64,000 nucleotides of DNA from an uncultured Sulfitobacter sp. (GTDB lineage Bacteria > Pseudomonadota > Alphaproteobacteria > Rhodobacterales > Rhodobacteraceae). The stretch is from the NCBI GenBank assembly GCA_947501805.1, contig CANMXJ010000001.1:248001-312000 (forward strand). Direction: 5' to 3'. Within the stretch, counting starts at the first letter, position 1. Each line of letters opens with the position of its first letter. The notes under the pieces are model-generated. The model worked only from the letters and a program-made list of their open reading frames with translations. It made no database searches and was not told where the DNA came from. The translations under genes and the position numbers were made by a program. This document shows positions 35,704 through 44,584 of the stretch, piece by piece.

Positions 35704-36285
35704 ATGAACATGTCCAACGCAATCCATCACGCCGCCGCCGGTCCATGCCATTTCTTTACGATCCGTTTGGCAAATCGTCACAGCAACCTGCTGATCCGCG
35801 AGATATCCGTTTTGCGCAATGCCATGCGCGAGACCAAATTGCGCCATCCGTTTCACATCGATGCCATCTGCGTGTTGCCGGCAACCTTGCACATGCTGTT
35901 GACCTTGCCGCAGGGGGAACAGAGCTACACCACCCGCATTGCCATGCTGAAATCACGGTTTTCCCGCGCAATGCCAATGCCTGCTAACCGCACATTGAAA
36001 CAGATCAAACGTGGCGAAAAAGGTCTCTGGCAGCGCAGCCATTGGTCCCATCACATCAAAGACAAAGCTGATTTCGAACGGCACCGGCAGTTGATACATC
36101 TCAGCCCCGTACACGCGGGTCTTTGCTCGTGTCCGCAAGATTGGGCCCACACGTCCTTTCACCGCGATCTGAAATATGGTCATGCACAGCCTGCTGGGCT
36201 GATCGAAAGCAGCAAGGCAGTGCACAAACCCCAAACCCCGAAACCGGTGCCCCAGGATCCAGAGATGCGGCCTTGGGTAAACTAG
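35704..36285 (+). CDS. RAYT-type (REP-associated tyrosine transposase) homolog lacking catalytic residues
   Basis: The 193-residue protein fits the Y1-transposase (IS200/RAYT-like) pattern: RHPFHIDAICVLP, LKSRFSRA, RGEKGLWQRSHWSHHIKDKADF and the SPVHAGL motif. The family motif VLPxHxH (HUH histidines) reads VLPATLH here, with Thr61 in place of the first His. The usual catalytic Tyr in the helix before NPVKHG is Leu130, and NP is SP (Ser134). The Y1 nuclease is therefore probably inactive. There is no flanking inverted repeat that I can see. Starts at TTG 35701 or ATG 35710 are also possible. It may be a domesticated or decaying RAYT. Confidence 0.78.
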   Translation: MNMSNAIHHAAAGPCHFFTIRLANRHSNLLIREISVLRNAMRETKLRHPFHIDAICVLPATLHMLLTLPQGEQSYTTRIAMLKSRFSRAMPMPANRTLKQIKRGEKGLWQRSHWSHHIKDKADFERHRQLIHLSPVHAGLCSCPQDWAHTSFHRDLKYGHAQPAGLIESSKAVHKPQTPKPVPQDPEMRPWVN

Positions 36286-36288
36286 AAC

Positions 36289-37065
36289 CTATACCGCTTT
36301 TAACGCAGGTGCCGCAGACCTTGCTGACCAATCCTGCAACGCGGTGCCAAATGCTTCGAACAAGGGGCGTGACACCGGATCACCCGCCGCGTTCCATTCA
36401 GGATGCCACTGTACCGCCAGCGTAAAGCCCGCAGCCCCCTGCACATAGATTGCTTCGGGCGTGCCGTCTTCTGCATGGCCGTCAATCACGATACGCGGTC
36501 CTGCTTGCTTGATCCCCTGCCCGTGCAAGGTGTTGGTGCGCACTTTCGCAGCCCCCATGACACCATGGAACACACCCCCTTCGGTGAAATGCACATCATG
36601 GCGCAGCTCGAACTTCTCTTCCATCGTGCCTTCGGGTGGCATCCGGTGGTTCATCCGGCCCGGCAGATCGCGAATTTCAGGATATAAGGATCCCCCCATC
36701 GCAACATTCACTTCCTGAAAGCCACGGCAAATCCCCAAAAACGGCTGACCGCGTTCTACGCACGCCCGTACCAAGGGCAGCACCAGCGCGTCACGGGCAC
36801 GATCAAACGTCCCATGCGCTTCGGTTTCGACTTCACCATATTCTTCGGGATGCACATTGGGCCGCCCGCCTGTCAGCAAGAACCCGTCACACACGTCCAG
36901 CAAATCGGCAAGATCAACATGGTTTGGATCAGCAGGCACAACCAGCGGCAAACATCCGCAGATATCAACAAGGGCATCCGCGTTCAGCTGCCCTGCGGCA
37001 TGCACCGCATATTGATCGTTAATCAGATAGGAATTGCTGATGATGCCAACAACGGGTCGGGCCAT
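36289..37065 (-). CDS. Class-I glutamine amidotransferase-like hydrolase (peptidase C26, PuuD-like)
   Basis: The 258 residues match gamma-glutamyl-gamma-aminobutyrate hydrolase-type proteins. Catalytic motifs are GICRGFQEVN (Cys nucleophile) and AVQWHPEWN (His, then Glu); LLTGGRPNVHPEEY occupies the family's oxyanion/LTGG position. PuuD-type enzymes hydrolyse gamma-glutamyl amides in putrescine use. Polyamine genes are absent nearby, so the substrate is open. The stop lies three bases from the convergent RAYT-homolog stop. Confidence 0.85.
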   Translation of the reverse strand: MARPVVGIISNSYLINDQYAVHAAGQLNADALVDICGCLPLVVPADPNHVDLADLLDVCDGFLLTGGRPNVHPEEYGEVETEAHGTFDRARDALVLPLVRACVERGQPFLGICRGFQEVNVAMGGSLYPEIRDLPGRMNHRMPPEGTMEEKFELRHDVHFTEGGVFHGVMGAAKVRTNTLHGQGIKQAGPRIVIDGHAEDGTPEAIYVQGAAGFTLAVQWHPEWNAAGDPVSRPLFEAFGTALQDWSARSAAPALKAV

Positions 37066-37143
37066 ATATCCACCTGGGTTTGCTTGTGGGTTTGTTTGCG
37101 TTTCCCGCTATATAGCCTCGCGGCGCGGTACGCTCAAGCGGGC

Positions 37144-37569
37144 TTAGACCTCTCCCACCAGTCCCGCAGCGTCAATTCCCGCCATTGCGGCCAGCGCGTC
37201 TTTGTCAGAGGCATCGCCAGTAACACCAACCGCACCAACCACCGTGCCTTTTTTGTCGCGCAGCAAAACGCCGCCCGGCACCGGAATGACCTGCCCGCCA
37301 TAAACACCGTTTACCGCCGCCATGAAATAGGCCTGATCCTCGGCCCGTTTCATCTGCGCCGTCCCCCCCATGCCCAACATCACAGACCCATAGGCCTTGC
37401 CATGCGCAATAGAGAACCGTCCCGGAGGGGCACCATCCTCGCGCTCGAAAGCCTGAACATGCCCGCCTGCATCCAGCACAATCACCGACAGCGGTTTCAG
37501 GTTCAACTCCCGTCCTTTTTCCAACGTCTTACGGACAATAGTACGGGCTTTTCGCAAGGATATCGTCAT
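37144..37569 (-). CDS. glcG: GlcG/HbpS-family heme-binding-like protein
   Basis: The 141-residue protein matches the GlcG/HbpS fold: MTISLRKARTIVRKTLEKGRELNLKPLSVIVLDAGGHVQAF, FSIAHGKAYGSVMLGMGG, and the glycine-rich PVPGGVLLRDKKGTVVGAVGVTGDASDKDALAA. Some homologs bind heme or cobalamin; in the E. coli glc operon glcG adjoins malate synthase G, as it does here. The molecular role of GlcG is not settled. It is downstream of glcB on the same strand, with an 80-bp gap. Confidence 0.85.
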   Translation of the reverse strand: MTISLRKARTIVRKTLEKGRELNLKPLSVIVLDAGGHVQAFEREDGAPPGRFSIAHGKAYGSVMLGMGGTAQMKRAEDQAYFMAAVNGVYGGQVIPVPGGVLLRDKKGTVVGAVGVTGDASDKDALAAMAGIDAAGLVGEV

Positions 37570-37604
37570 GATCGCACATCCTACCTGATGTTATTACCGA
37601 TCAC

Positions 37605-37632
37605 CTTGCGCAGCGCGATCCAGATGCGCAAG
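37605..37632. repeat. Hairpin between glcB and glcG
   Basis: CTTGCGCA and TGCGCAAG form a perfect 8-bp stem with a 12-base loop in the glcB-glcG gap. There is no T-tract. It could set the relative mRNA levels of the two genes. Confidence 0.4.
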
Positions 37633-37649
37633 CCTTCTTTGTCACTGGT

Positions 37650-39806
37650 TCAGCCTGCGGCCTTCAACTCCAACCGGCGCGCATGAAGGACCGGTTCGGT
37701 ATAACCCGAAGGCTGCTCGCGGCCTTTGAACACCAGATCACAAGCCGCCTGAAAGGCGATCCCGTTAAAGTTCGGGGCCATCGGATTATAAAGCGGATCG
37801 CCCGCGTTCTGACGGTCCACCACAGCGGCCATCTTCTTCATCGCGCCCATCACCTGATCTTCGTCCACAACACCATGGTGCAACCAGTTCGCGACATGCT
37901 GTGCCGAGATGCGGCAGGTGGCGCGGTCTTCCATCAGGCCCACATCGTTCATATCAGGCACCTTGGAACAACCCACACCCTGATCAATCCAGCGCACCAC
38001 ATAGCCCAGAATACCTTGTGCGTTGTTCTCGACTTCACGCTGGATTTGCGCGTCCGACCATTTGCGATAGCTGGCCAGCGGAATCTCCAGCAGCCCCTCT
38101 TTATGCGCACGCCGACCGCCCTTGCGCAGTTTGTCCTGCACGGCAAAAACATCAACCATGTGATAGTGCAATGCATGTAAGGTGGCTGCTGTTGGCGAGG
38201 GAACCCATGCACAATTTGCACCTGACTTGGGGTGCGCGATTTTCTGTTCCAGCATCGCGGCCATCTGGTCGGGCATGGCCCACATACCTTTACCGATCTG
38301 CGCACGCCCCGACAGGCCGCACTCCAGCCCAATATCTACGTTCTGCAATTCATAGGCCGTTATCCAGCCTTTGTTCTTGATCAAATCCTTGCGCGAAAAC
38401 GCGCCCGCCTCCATTGACGTGTGAATTTCATCACCTGTGCGATCAAGGAAACCTGTGTTGATAAACGCCACACGGCTTTTCGCCGCCCGGATACATTCCT
38501 TGAGGTTGGCAGAGGTGCGCCGCTCCTCGTCCATGATCCCCAGTTTCACCGTATTTTGTGGCAAGCCCAGCGCCTTTTCCACACGTGTAAAAATGTCGTC
38601 AGAAAAGGCCACTTCTTCCGGCCCGTGCATCTTGGGCTTCACCACATAAACGGACCCATGCAGCGAATTGCCGCCCTCGCGTGCCAAATCATGCTTGGCA
38701 ATCAGCGTGGTGATCATTGCATCCATCAGCCCTTCAAAGACTTCGTTCCCGTCTCGGTCCAATATCGCAGGGTTCGTCATCAAATGTCCCACATTGCGCA
38801 CCAGCATCAGCGCACGTCCCTTCACGGTCAGCCCCGTACCGTCGGGTGTGATATAGTCACGGTCCTCGTGTAAACGGCGCGTCATTTCTTTGCCGCCCTT
38901 CACCAGCGTCTCTTCCAGATCGCCCTTCATCAGGCCCAGCCAGTTGCCATAGGCCAGCACCTTGTCCTCGGCATCCACACACGCCACAGAATCCTCGCAA
39001 TCCATGATCGCAGAGACAGCACTTTCCAAACGCACATCCGCCAGCCCTGCCTGATCACGGCTGCCAATCGGGTGCGTACGGTCAAACACTAGTTCTACAT
39101 GCAATCCGTTATTGCGCAGCAGAACCGCATCGGGTGCTTTTGGATGACCACGATAGCCAACAAATTTTTCCTTTTGCATGAGTGGTTGGTCATCGACCAA
39201 CAACACCCCGTTCTGGATCGCATACCGACGCGCATCCGCGTGGCTCACACCGTCAATCGGGAATGCGTTATCCAGAAAGACTCGCGCGCGGGCGACGACC
39301 CGCGCCCCGTGTCCTTGGTTATAGCCCCCCGCCGGTGGCAACATGCCCATTGCATCGGTCCCGTAGAACGCATCATACAAGCTGCCCCACCGCGCGTTCG
39401 CCGCATTCAGTGCAAAACGCGCATTGGTGATCGGCACCACAAGCTGCGGACCCGCAACTGAGGCGATTTCCGGATCCACGTTCTGCGTATCAATTTCAAA
39501 GTCTTCCCCTTCCGGGACTAGGTAACCGATTTCTTCCAGAAAATTCAGATAAGCCGTGCTGTCATGGGGCGCGTCGCGGTGCGCGCGATGCCATTCATCA
39601 ATCTGGGTTTGTAAATCTTCCCGCTTTGCCAGTAATTCACGGTTCCGGGGCCCCAAATCATGCACAAGCGCCGAGAAACCGGTCCAGAAATCCGCGGCCG
39701 AAACACCCGTGCCGGGCAATGCGCTCTCTTCGATAAACGCCACCAGTTGCGGATCAACCTGCAGGCCATCTTTGTCCGTTCTCATCGTTTGTGTCGCCTT
39801 GTTCAT
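37650..39806 (-). CDS. glcB: Malate synthase G
   Basis: This enzyme condenses glyoxylate with acetyl-CoA to malate and allows growth on glycolate or glyoxylate. The 718 residues fit the long G isoform (about 720-730) rather than the ~530-residue A form. Landmarks are [39 protein letters not shown], the metal-site [14 protein letters not shown]-type segment ([16 protein letters not shown]), [22 protein letters not shown] and [24 protein letters not shown]-type C-terminal region. It leads a unit with glcG. A GTGTTTC/GAAACAC repeat lies just ahead of its start. Confidence 0.97.
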   Translation of the reverse strand: MNKATQTMRTDKDGLQVDPQLVAFIEESALPGTGVSAADFWTGFSALVHDLGPRNRELLAKREDLQTQIDEWHRAHRDAPHDSTAYLNFLEEIGYLVPEGEDFEIDTQNVDPEIASVAGPQLVVPITNARFALNAANARWGSLYDAFYGTDAMGMLPPAGGYNQGHGARVVARARVFLDNAFPIDGVSHADARRYAIQNGVLLVDDQPLMQKEKFVGYRGHPKAPDAVLLRNNGLHVELVFDRTHPIGSRDQAGLADVRLESAVSAIMDCEDSVACVDAEDKVLAYGNWLGLMKGDLEETLVKGGKEMTRRLHEDRDYITPDGTGLTVKGRALMLVRNVGHLMTNPAILDRDGNEVFEGLMDAMITTLIAKHDLAREGGNSLHGSVYVVKPKMHGPEEVAFSDDIFTRVEKALGLPQNTVKLGIMDEERRTSANLKECIRAAKSRVAFINTGFLDRTGDEIHTSMEAGAFSRKDLIKNKGWITAYELQNVDIGLECGLSGRAQIGKGMWAMPDQMAAMLEQKIAHPKSGANCAWVPSPTAATLHALHYHMVDVFAVQDKLRKGGRRAHKEGLLEIPLASYRKWSDAQIQREVENNAQGILGYVVRWIDQGVGCSKVPDMNDVGLMEDRATCRISAQHVANWLHHGVVDEDQVMGAMKKMAAVVDRQNAGDPLYNPMAPNFNGIAFQAACDLVFKGREQPSGYTEPVLHARRLELKAAG

Positions 39807-39823
39807 CGGTTTCTCCGGGGTCG

Positions 39824-39843
39824 GTGTTTCTTATCGGAAACAC
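39824..39843. promoter_or_regulatory. Inverted repeat in the glcB leader, operator-like
   Basis: GTGTTTC and GAAACAC are perfect 7-bp arms around TTATCG, ending 18 bases before the glcB ATG. The arm and spacer length suit a dimeric GntR- or TetR-type regulator; a leader hairpin is also possible. No candidate regulator gene is adjacent. Confidence 0.4.
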
Positions 39844-39900
39844 TTAGAACGAATGGAAACTCCCGACAAGGCGCTCTGGACACCATTGCATACCAAATTG

Positions 39901-40053
39901 CTACGACACCGTGTTGCGCGCGGATTTGCAGCGCTCAGAGCAGTATTTGACCTCGTCCCAGACCTTCGACCATTTACGCCGCCATGTGAAAGGACGCCCG
40001 CATGTGGCACAGTCTTTTTGCGGCAAATCGGCTTTCTTTTGCATCTTGGGCAT
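39901..40053 (-). CDS. DUF2256 zinc-finger microprotein
   Basis: The 50-residue protein begins MPKMQKKADLPQKDCATCGRP and carries the DUF2256 layout: CATCGRPF then KWSKVWDEVKYCSERCKSAR, a four-cysteine zinc site. AAGG is six bases ahead of the ATG at 40053. Longer readings add an unrelated, lower-quality N-terminus. In many bacteria DUF2256 neighbours photolyase/cryptochrome genes; there is none in this window. The function is unknown. Confidence 0.83.
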   Translation of the reverse strand: MPKMQKKADLPQKDCATCGRPFTWRRKWSKVWDEVKYCSERCKSARNTVS

Positions 40054-40161
40054 AAGCGGCCTTACGTTTTTGAAAAGCGCGAGGGCGGCACGAGATGTCT
40101 CCCCTGCCGCCCCTGTAATATGGTTTGATCTGGCCTGCGGGCAAGCCGCGTTTTGACCCAA

Positions 40162-40377
40162 TCAATCAGATGTCGTGCCTGTAGTTGCTGTTGACGCTGC
40201 GGCACCATCTTCGGCATTCAGACCCGCATCTCCTTCGGGATCGTTTGCATTCATCATGGTAAAGCCGATCACAAGAACCAACATCAACGCGCCAAAAATC
40301 ATCGCGCCTTTGATGCCCATAAGGGATGCTTTGTGGTTCTGTTCCTGCTTCTCGATATTTGTGTCGGGGGCTGACAT
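40162..40377 (-). CDS. Small single-pass membrane protein
   Basis: The 71 residues comprise a charged N-terminus (SAPDTNIEKQEQNHKASLM), one transmembrane helix (GAMIFGALMLVLVIGFTMM, about residues 24-42) and an acidic, threonine-rich tail (NDPEGDAGLNAEDG). It could be an assembly or accessory subunit, but I recognise no family. It is divergent from pepN and 108 bp upstream of the DUF2256 gene. Confidence 0.65.
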   Translation of the reverse strand: MSAPDTNIEKQEQNHKASLMGIKGAMIFGALMLVLVIGFTMMNANDPEGDAGLNAEDGAAASTATTGTTSD

Positions 40378-40479
40378 GTCATCTCCTTTGGCGTTGGGTC
40401 CATTTGACCCGTTGAGGGTCGGGTGCTGCCATACTAACGTGCGACCTGATCATTCGTTCCCAAAATTCCGAGGTCCCCC

Positions 40480-43050
40480 ATGCGCGATGCTGCCCCCAAG
40501 ACCATTTATCTGTCCGACTACACCCCCTATCCATGGACAATTGAGAGCGTCGATCTGCACTTTACCCTCGATCCGCATGCCACCCGCGTGCGCAGCGTCA
40601 TCCGTTTTGCACCCAACCCCGCCTATGTCGAAGATCCCGACGCGCCGCTGCCGACGATGTTCCTTCATGGCGAAAAGGTAAAACTCATCTGGGCCGAGAT
40701 CGAAGGCATCCCAGTTGATGCCACCATCACCGACGAAGGGTTGACGACCGCCGTACCGAGCGGCCCTTTCACATGGGAAGCCGAGGTCGAGATTGATCCC
40801 GCAAACAACACCGCCCTCGAAGGGCTCTATATGTCGAACGGCATGTATTGCACGCAATGCGAGGCCGAAGGATTTCGCAAGATCACCTACTACCCCGATC
40901 GCCCCGATGTGATGAGCGTCTTTACCGTTACCATTGAGGGCCCACATCCGGTGCTCTTGTCCAACGGCAACCCCGTCACAAGCTCAAAACACCTCGCCAA
41001 ATGGCACGATCCATGGCCTAAACCTGCCTATCTTCTCGCTTTGGTCGCAGGCGAGTTGATCTCCCATCACAACACCTTCACCACCAAATCGGGGCGCAAA
41101 GTCGATCTGAACCTCTACGTCCGCCCCGGCGACGAGGGCAAATGCGCCTTTGGCATGGAAGCCCTCAAGGCAAGCATGAAATGGGACGAAGAGGTCTATG
41201 GACGTGAGTACGATCTCGACCTGTTCAACATCGTCGCGGTGGATGATTTCAACATGGGCGCGATGGAGAACAAGGGGCTGAACATCTTCAATTCCTCCGC
41301 TGTCCTCGCCTCGCCCGAAACCTCTACGGATATGAATTTCGAACGGATCGAAGCGATCATTGCGCACGAGTATTTCCACAACTGGACCGGCAACCGCATC
41401 ACTTGTCGCGACTGGTTCCAGCTCTGCCTTAAGGAAGGGTTGACCGTCTACCGCGACAGCCAGTTCACGTCTGACATGCGCAGCGCACCCGTCAAACGCA
41501 TCTCCGATGTCATCGACCTGCGCGGACGCCAATTCGCCGAAGACCAAGGGCCACTGGCACATCCGGTACGGCCAGAGTCGTTTCAGGAAATTAACAACTT
41601 CTACACCGCAACCGTCTACGAAAAAGGTGCCGAAGTCATCGGCATGCTCAAGACCCTCGTCGGGGACGACGCATATTACAAAGCCGTCGAACTCTATTTC
41701 ACCCGCCACGATGGTCAGGCCTGCACCATTGAGGACTGGCTCGCCGTTTTTGAAGAAACCACCGGTCGTGACCTGACCCAGTTCAAACGCTGGTACTCCC
41801 AAGCAGGCACCCCGCGCCTGAGTGTCGAAGAGAGCTTCGAGCTGGACACTCTAACGCTGACCTTCACCCAGCATACGCCACCGTCTGCCGCAACGCCAAA
41901 CCCAGAACCCCAAGTCATCCCCATCGCCCTCGGCCTGATCTATCCCGATGGCACCGAGGCGCTCGAAACCAGAATTCTCGAAATGACAAAAGCCGAGCAA
42001 AGCTTTCGCTTTACCGGCCTCGAAGACCAACCTGTCGCCTCCATCCTGCGCGGATTTTCGGCCCCGGTTGTCCTGACCCACAACCTGTCGGACGCGGACC
42101 GCGCGCACCTGTTGACCCATGACACCGATCCTTTCAACCGCTGGGAAGCTGGCAACATGCTGGGCCGCAATGCCATGCTGGCAATGATCCGCGAGGGTAC
42201 CGCGCCTGACCCTGCCTTCCTGCAAGCAACCAAAGCCATCGCCACCGATGAAACCCTTGACCCGGCGTTCCGTGATCTGATGATCGGCTGGCCCGGCCCT
42301 TCCGAACTGGCCACCGTGCTTCATGAAGCTGGCGAAGTGCCTGATCCTGAACAACTCTTCGAGGTCTCCGAAGAGATGCGCAACGCCATGGCCGAAACTT
42401 TCGCCGACGCCGCACCGGAGATTTATGCGCGCCACAACGTCACCGAGCCTTACCAGCCAAACGCCGAACAATCCGGCAAACGGGCACTGACCAACGTCAT
42501 GCTCGCTTTCATCAGCCGCCACAGCGGAACCGCAACGGCGCAAAAACAATTCGATAATGCCGACAATATGACCCAGCAGATCAGCGCCCTCAGCCAGATC
42601 GTGCGCCACGGCGATGGTGCGCCCGCCCTTGCCGCCTTCTATGACCAATGGAAAGACGACAGGCTGGTGATGGACAAATGGTTCGGCCTCCAAGTCAGCT
42701 GTTCCAAGCCCGAAGAGGCGGCCGCCACCGCCCAGCGCCTGACAGGACATCCCGACTTTAATCACAAAAACCCGAACCGCTTCCGTGCGGTTTTTGGGGC
42801 GCTCGCCGCCTATCACGACGCCTTCCACCACAAGAACGGTGCCGCCTATACATTGCTCGCCGACTGGCTGATCATTCTTGATCCGCTCAATCCGCAAACC
42901 ACGGCGCGCATGTGTTCCGCCTTTCAGACTTGGAAACGCTATGACACAGACCGCCAAGCGAAAATACTGGCCGAAGTTGACCGCATCCTCGCCACACCAA
43001 ACCTCAGCCGCGACACCACCGAAATGCTGACCCGTATCAAGGGGGCCTAG
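40480..43050 (+). CDS. pepN: Aminopeptidase N
   Basis: This M1 family zinc aminopeptidase completes peptide degradation in the cytoplasm. The 856 residues contain the exopeptidase motif GAMENKGLNIF and the zinc site HEYFHNWTGNR with HEXXH at 296-300 and the third ligand Glu319 in LKEGLTVYRD, an exact 18-residue spacing. The length and C-terminal helical domain match proteobacterial PepN. The start MRDAAPKTIYLSDYTPYPWTIES fits homologs. It may cooperate with the peptide import system 12 kb upstream, but it is not co-transcribed with it. Confidence 0.96.
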   Translation: MRDAAPKTIYLSDYTPYPWTIESVDLHFTLDPHATRVRSVIRFAPNPAYVEDPDAPLPTMFLHGEKVKLIWAEIEGIPVDATITDEGLTTAVPSGPFTWEAEVEIDPANNTALEGLYMSNGMYCTQCEAEGFRKITYYPDRPDVMSVFTVTIEGPHPVLLSNGNPVTSSKHLAKWHDPWPKPAYLLALVAGELISHHNTFTTKSGRKVDLNLYVRPGDEGKCAFGMEALKASMKWDEEVYGREYDLDLFNIVAVDDFNMGAMENKGLNIFNSSAVLASPETSTDMNFERIEAIIAHEYFHNWTGNRITCRDWFQLCLKEGLTVYRDSQFTSDMRSAPVKRISDVIDLRGRQFAEDQGPLAHPVRPESFQEINNFYTATVYEKGAEVIGMLKTLVGDDAYYKAVELYFTRHDGQACTIEDWLAVFEETTGRDLTQFKRWYSQAGTPRLSVEESFELDTLTLTFTQHTPPSAATPNPEPQVIPIALGLIYPDGTEALETRILEMTKAEQSFRFTGLEDQPVASILRGFSAPVVLTHNLSDADRAHLLTHDTDPFNRWEAGNMLGRNAMLAMIREGTAPDPAFLQATKAIATDETLDPAFRDLMIGWPGPSELATVLHEAGEVPDPEQLFEVSEEMRNAMAETFADAAPEIYARHNVTEPYQPNAEQSGKRALTNVMLAFISRHSGTATAQKQFDNADNMTQQISALSQIVRHGDGAPALAAFYDQWKDDRLVMDKWFGLQVSCSKPEEAAATAQRLTGHPDFNHKNPNRFRAVFGALAAYHDAFHHKNGAAYTLLADWLIILDPLNPQTTARMCSAFQTWKRYDTDRQAKILAEVDRILATPNLSRDTTEMLTRIKGA

Positions 43051-43106
43051 GTCTTGCGCCCCATCTACGGCATTGTCGCTTTGCCCCTGTCAGGAACGGA
43101 CGGGCG

Positions 43107-43541
43107 GTGAACCCTGATCTTGTTCACCAGTCGCAAGGCCGCACCCTGCGTGCCGGTTTGACTGTGGCAGCTGTCTGGTTTGCATTGGTCACGCTCTGGC
43201 TCGGGCTTGAAGCAGCACCTTGGCTGGTGGCTTTTCTTGGGTTGTTCACCCTGCCCGCGCTTTGGGATCTGATCACCGATCCCTCCAGCGGATTGACCCT
43301 GTCAGACACCAACCTCACGTGGTTCAGCGGCAAACGCCACGGTACCATTCAACTGGATGAGATCGACCAGGTGCGTCTGGACACCCGTCTGGATTTTTCC
43401 GTGCGCGTTACAGTCGTTCTAAACACCGGGACCAAGATACGCCTGCCATTCGAAACAACGCCGCCCCATCAAGAACTCGAAGACGCCTTGGACGCGCGCG
43501 GCGTCCCTACGCGCCGCACCCATTTTCAGCTCATGCAATAA
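43107..43541 (+). CDS. Small membrane protein with PH-like tail, unknown function
   Basis: The 144 residues have two adjacent hydrophobic segments (TVAAVWFALVTLWLGLEAAPWLVAFLGLFTLPALW, about 20-55) and a strand-rich C-terminal domain (LTLSDTNLTWFSGKRHGTIQLDEIDQVRLDTRLDF) that resembles bacterial PH-like modules. The start is GTG, with AGGAACGG upstream. It lies 57 bp after pepN and may be on the same transcript. The function is not known. Confidence 0.68.
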   Translation: MNPDLVHQSQGRTLRAGLTVAAVWFALVTLWLGLEAAPWLVAFLGLFTLPALWDLITDPSSGLTLSDTNLTWFSGKRHGTIQLDEIDQVRLDTRLDFSVRVTVVLNTGTKIRLPFETTPPHQELEDALDARGVPTRRTHFQLMQ

Positions 43542-43556
43542 CCTCTGGGGCCCGAT

Positions 43557-44339
43557 CTAGGGTCGCGGTTTGGGCCGTGTCGCATCGAGCGGCTTGCAAT
43601 AGGTCTGCCGTTTCAACCAGCCCGCCATGTCCCGCCGTTTTGGTGCCGAATGCATTGGCCCCCAATCTGCTGTGACCCCCTGACCCTTGCGGTTTCTATA
43701 CCCATGGATCACACCGTCACGTGGCACCGTTGTCGCCATGATCCGCACAGCGCAGCTGAGATTGGCCGCCCCGTTCTTGAGCGCCTCGCCGGTGCCGACA
43801 TTGCATTTATAGCCGCGCGCCGTTGACGGCAGAATTTGAAGCAGGCCGTACCAGAGACCACCACCGCCAACCGCCCGTGGCTTGTAAGTACTTTCATGCT
43901 TGGCCAGCGCCGACATAAAGCCGACCCAAAAAGCGCGGCGCTCAGCGTCTGTTGCTGTTGGGTATTTCGGGCACCAGTTTTTGATATCCGCCGGTACAAG
44001 ATCAACCAGAGGCTGCCCGTGATCCTTGAGCGCCGACAAGGCTGCCCGCGTCCACAATGCGTGACCTCGCTTATGCTGGAATCTGGTGCGCGGTAGTTGC
44101 GCCGTGCGCGCCGGTGGTCGCAGTGTTGTCTTGAACTGTACAAGGGGCGTGCCGGTTTCAGCGCCCGACTGTCCCACCTCATCGCTTTGCAAAGCCGTCT
44201 CGGAGTCGGCCTGTGCGGCCATCGTCGAAACCTCGACCAAGGCCATCTCACGCGCCTGTGGGCGCACAGGCGATTGCGCGTCCAAAACATCAGCGCCGCA
44301 CACAACGGCAAGCGCACAAAGGCCCAGCAGATTTTTCAC
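43557..44339 (-). CDS. Lytic transglycosylase-like murein hydrolase, secreted
   Basis: The protein is about 260 residues from GTG 44339, where a signal peptide begins (KNLLGLCALAVVCGADVLDA). A longer reading starts at ATG 44390 but puts charged residues before the hydrophobic core. After a low-complexity linker (about 25-100) comes a transglycosylase SLT fold: FMSALAKHESTYKP with the catalytic Glu, GLWYGLLQILPSTARGYKCN, and the AANLSCAVRIMA region. Cysteines in the domain fit a periplasmic location. It would trim peptidoglycan; no secretion genes are adjacent. Confidence 0.75.
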   Translation of the reverse strand: MKNLLGLCALAVVCGADVLDAQSPVRPQAREMALVEVSTMAAQADSETALQSDEVGQSGAETGTPLVQFKTTLRPPARTAQLPRTRFQHKRGHALWTRAALSALKDHGQPLVDLVPADIKNWCPKYPTATDAERRAFWVGFMSALAKHESTYKPRAVGGGGLWYGLLQILPSTARGYKCNVGTGEALKNGAANLSCAVRIMATTVPRDGVIHGYRNRKGQGVTADWGPMHSAPKRRDMAGWLKRQTYCKPLDATRPKPRP

Positions 44340-44584
44340 CCGCCCACTATGCAAAGCAAAAACAACCTTTGGCAAGGAACACCCTGCCATAGGTGTTAAT
44401 ACCGAAACAAAGCCGCCAAAGCCCTGCTACCGTGCACTTTTCACGAACGATCAGGCGATCTTGCATCGGCGAATACTCGCTTGCGTAGAATTAACAACGC
44501 GATATCTCCGCGCCTCTGCCACGGTTCCGCCCAAATGGTCCGGCAATTTGGTCAGGATCGAAACGTGATACCGGACAGGACCGT

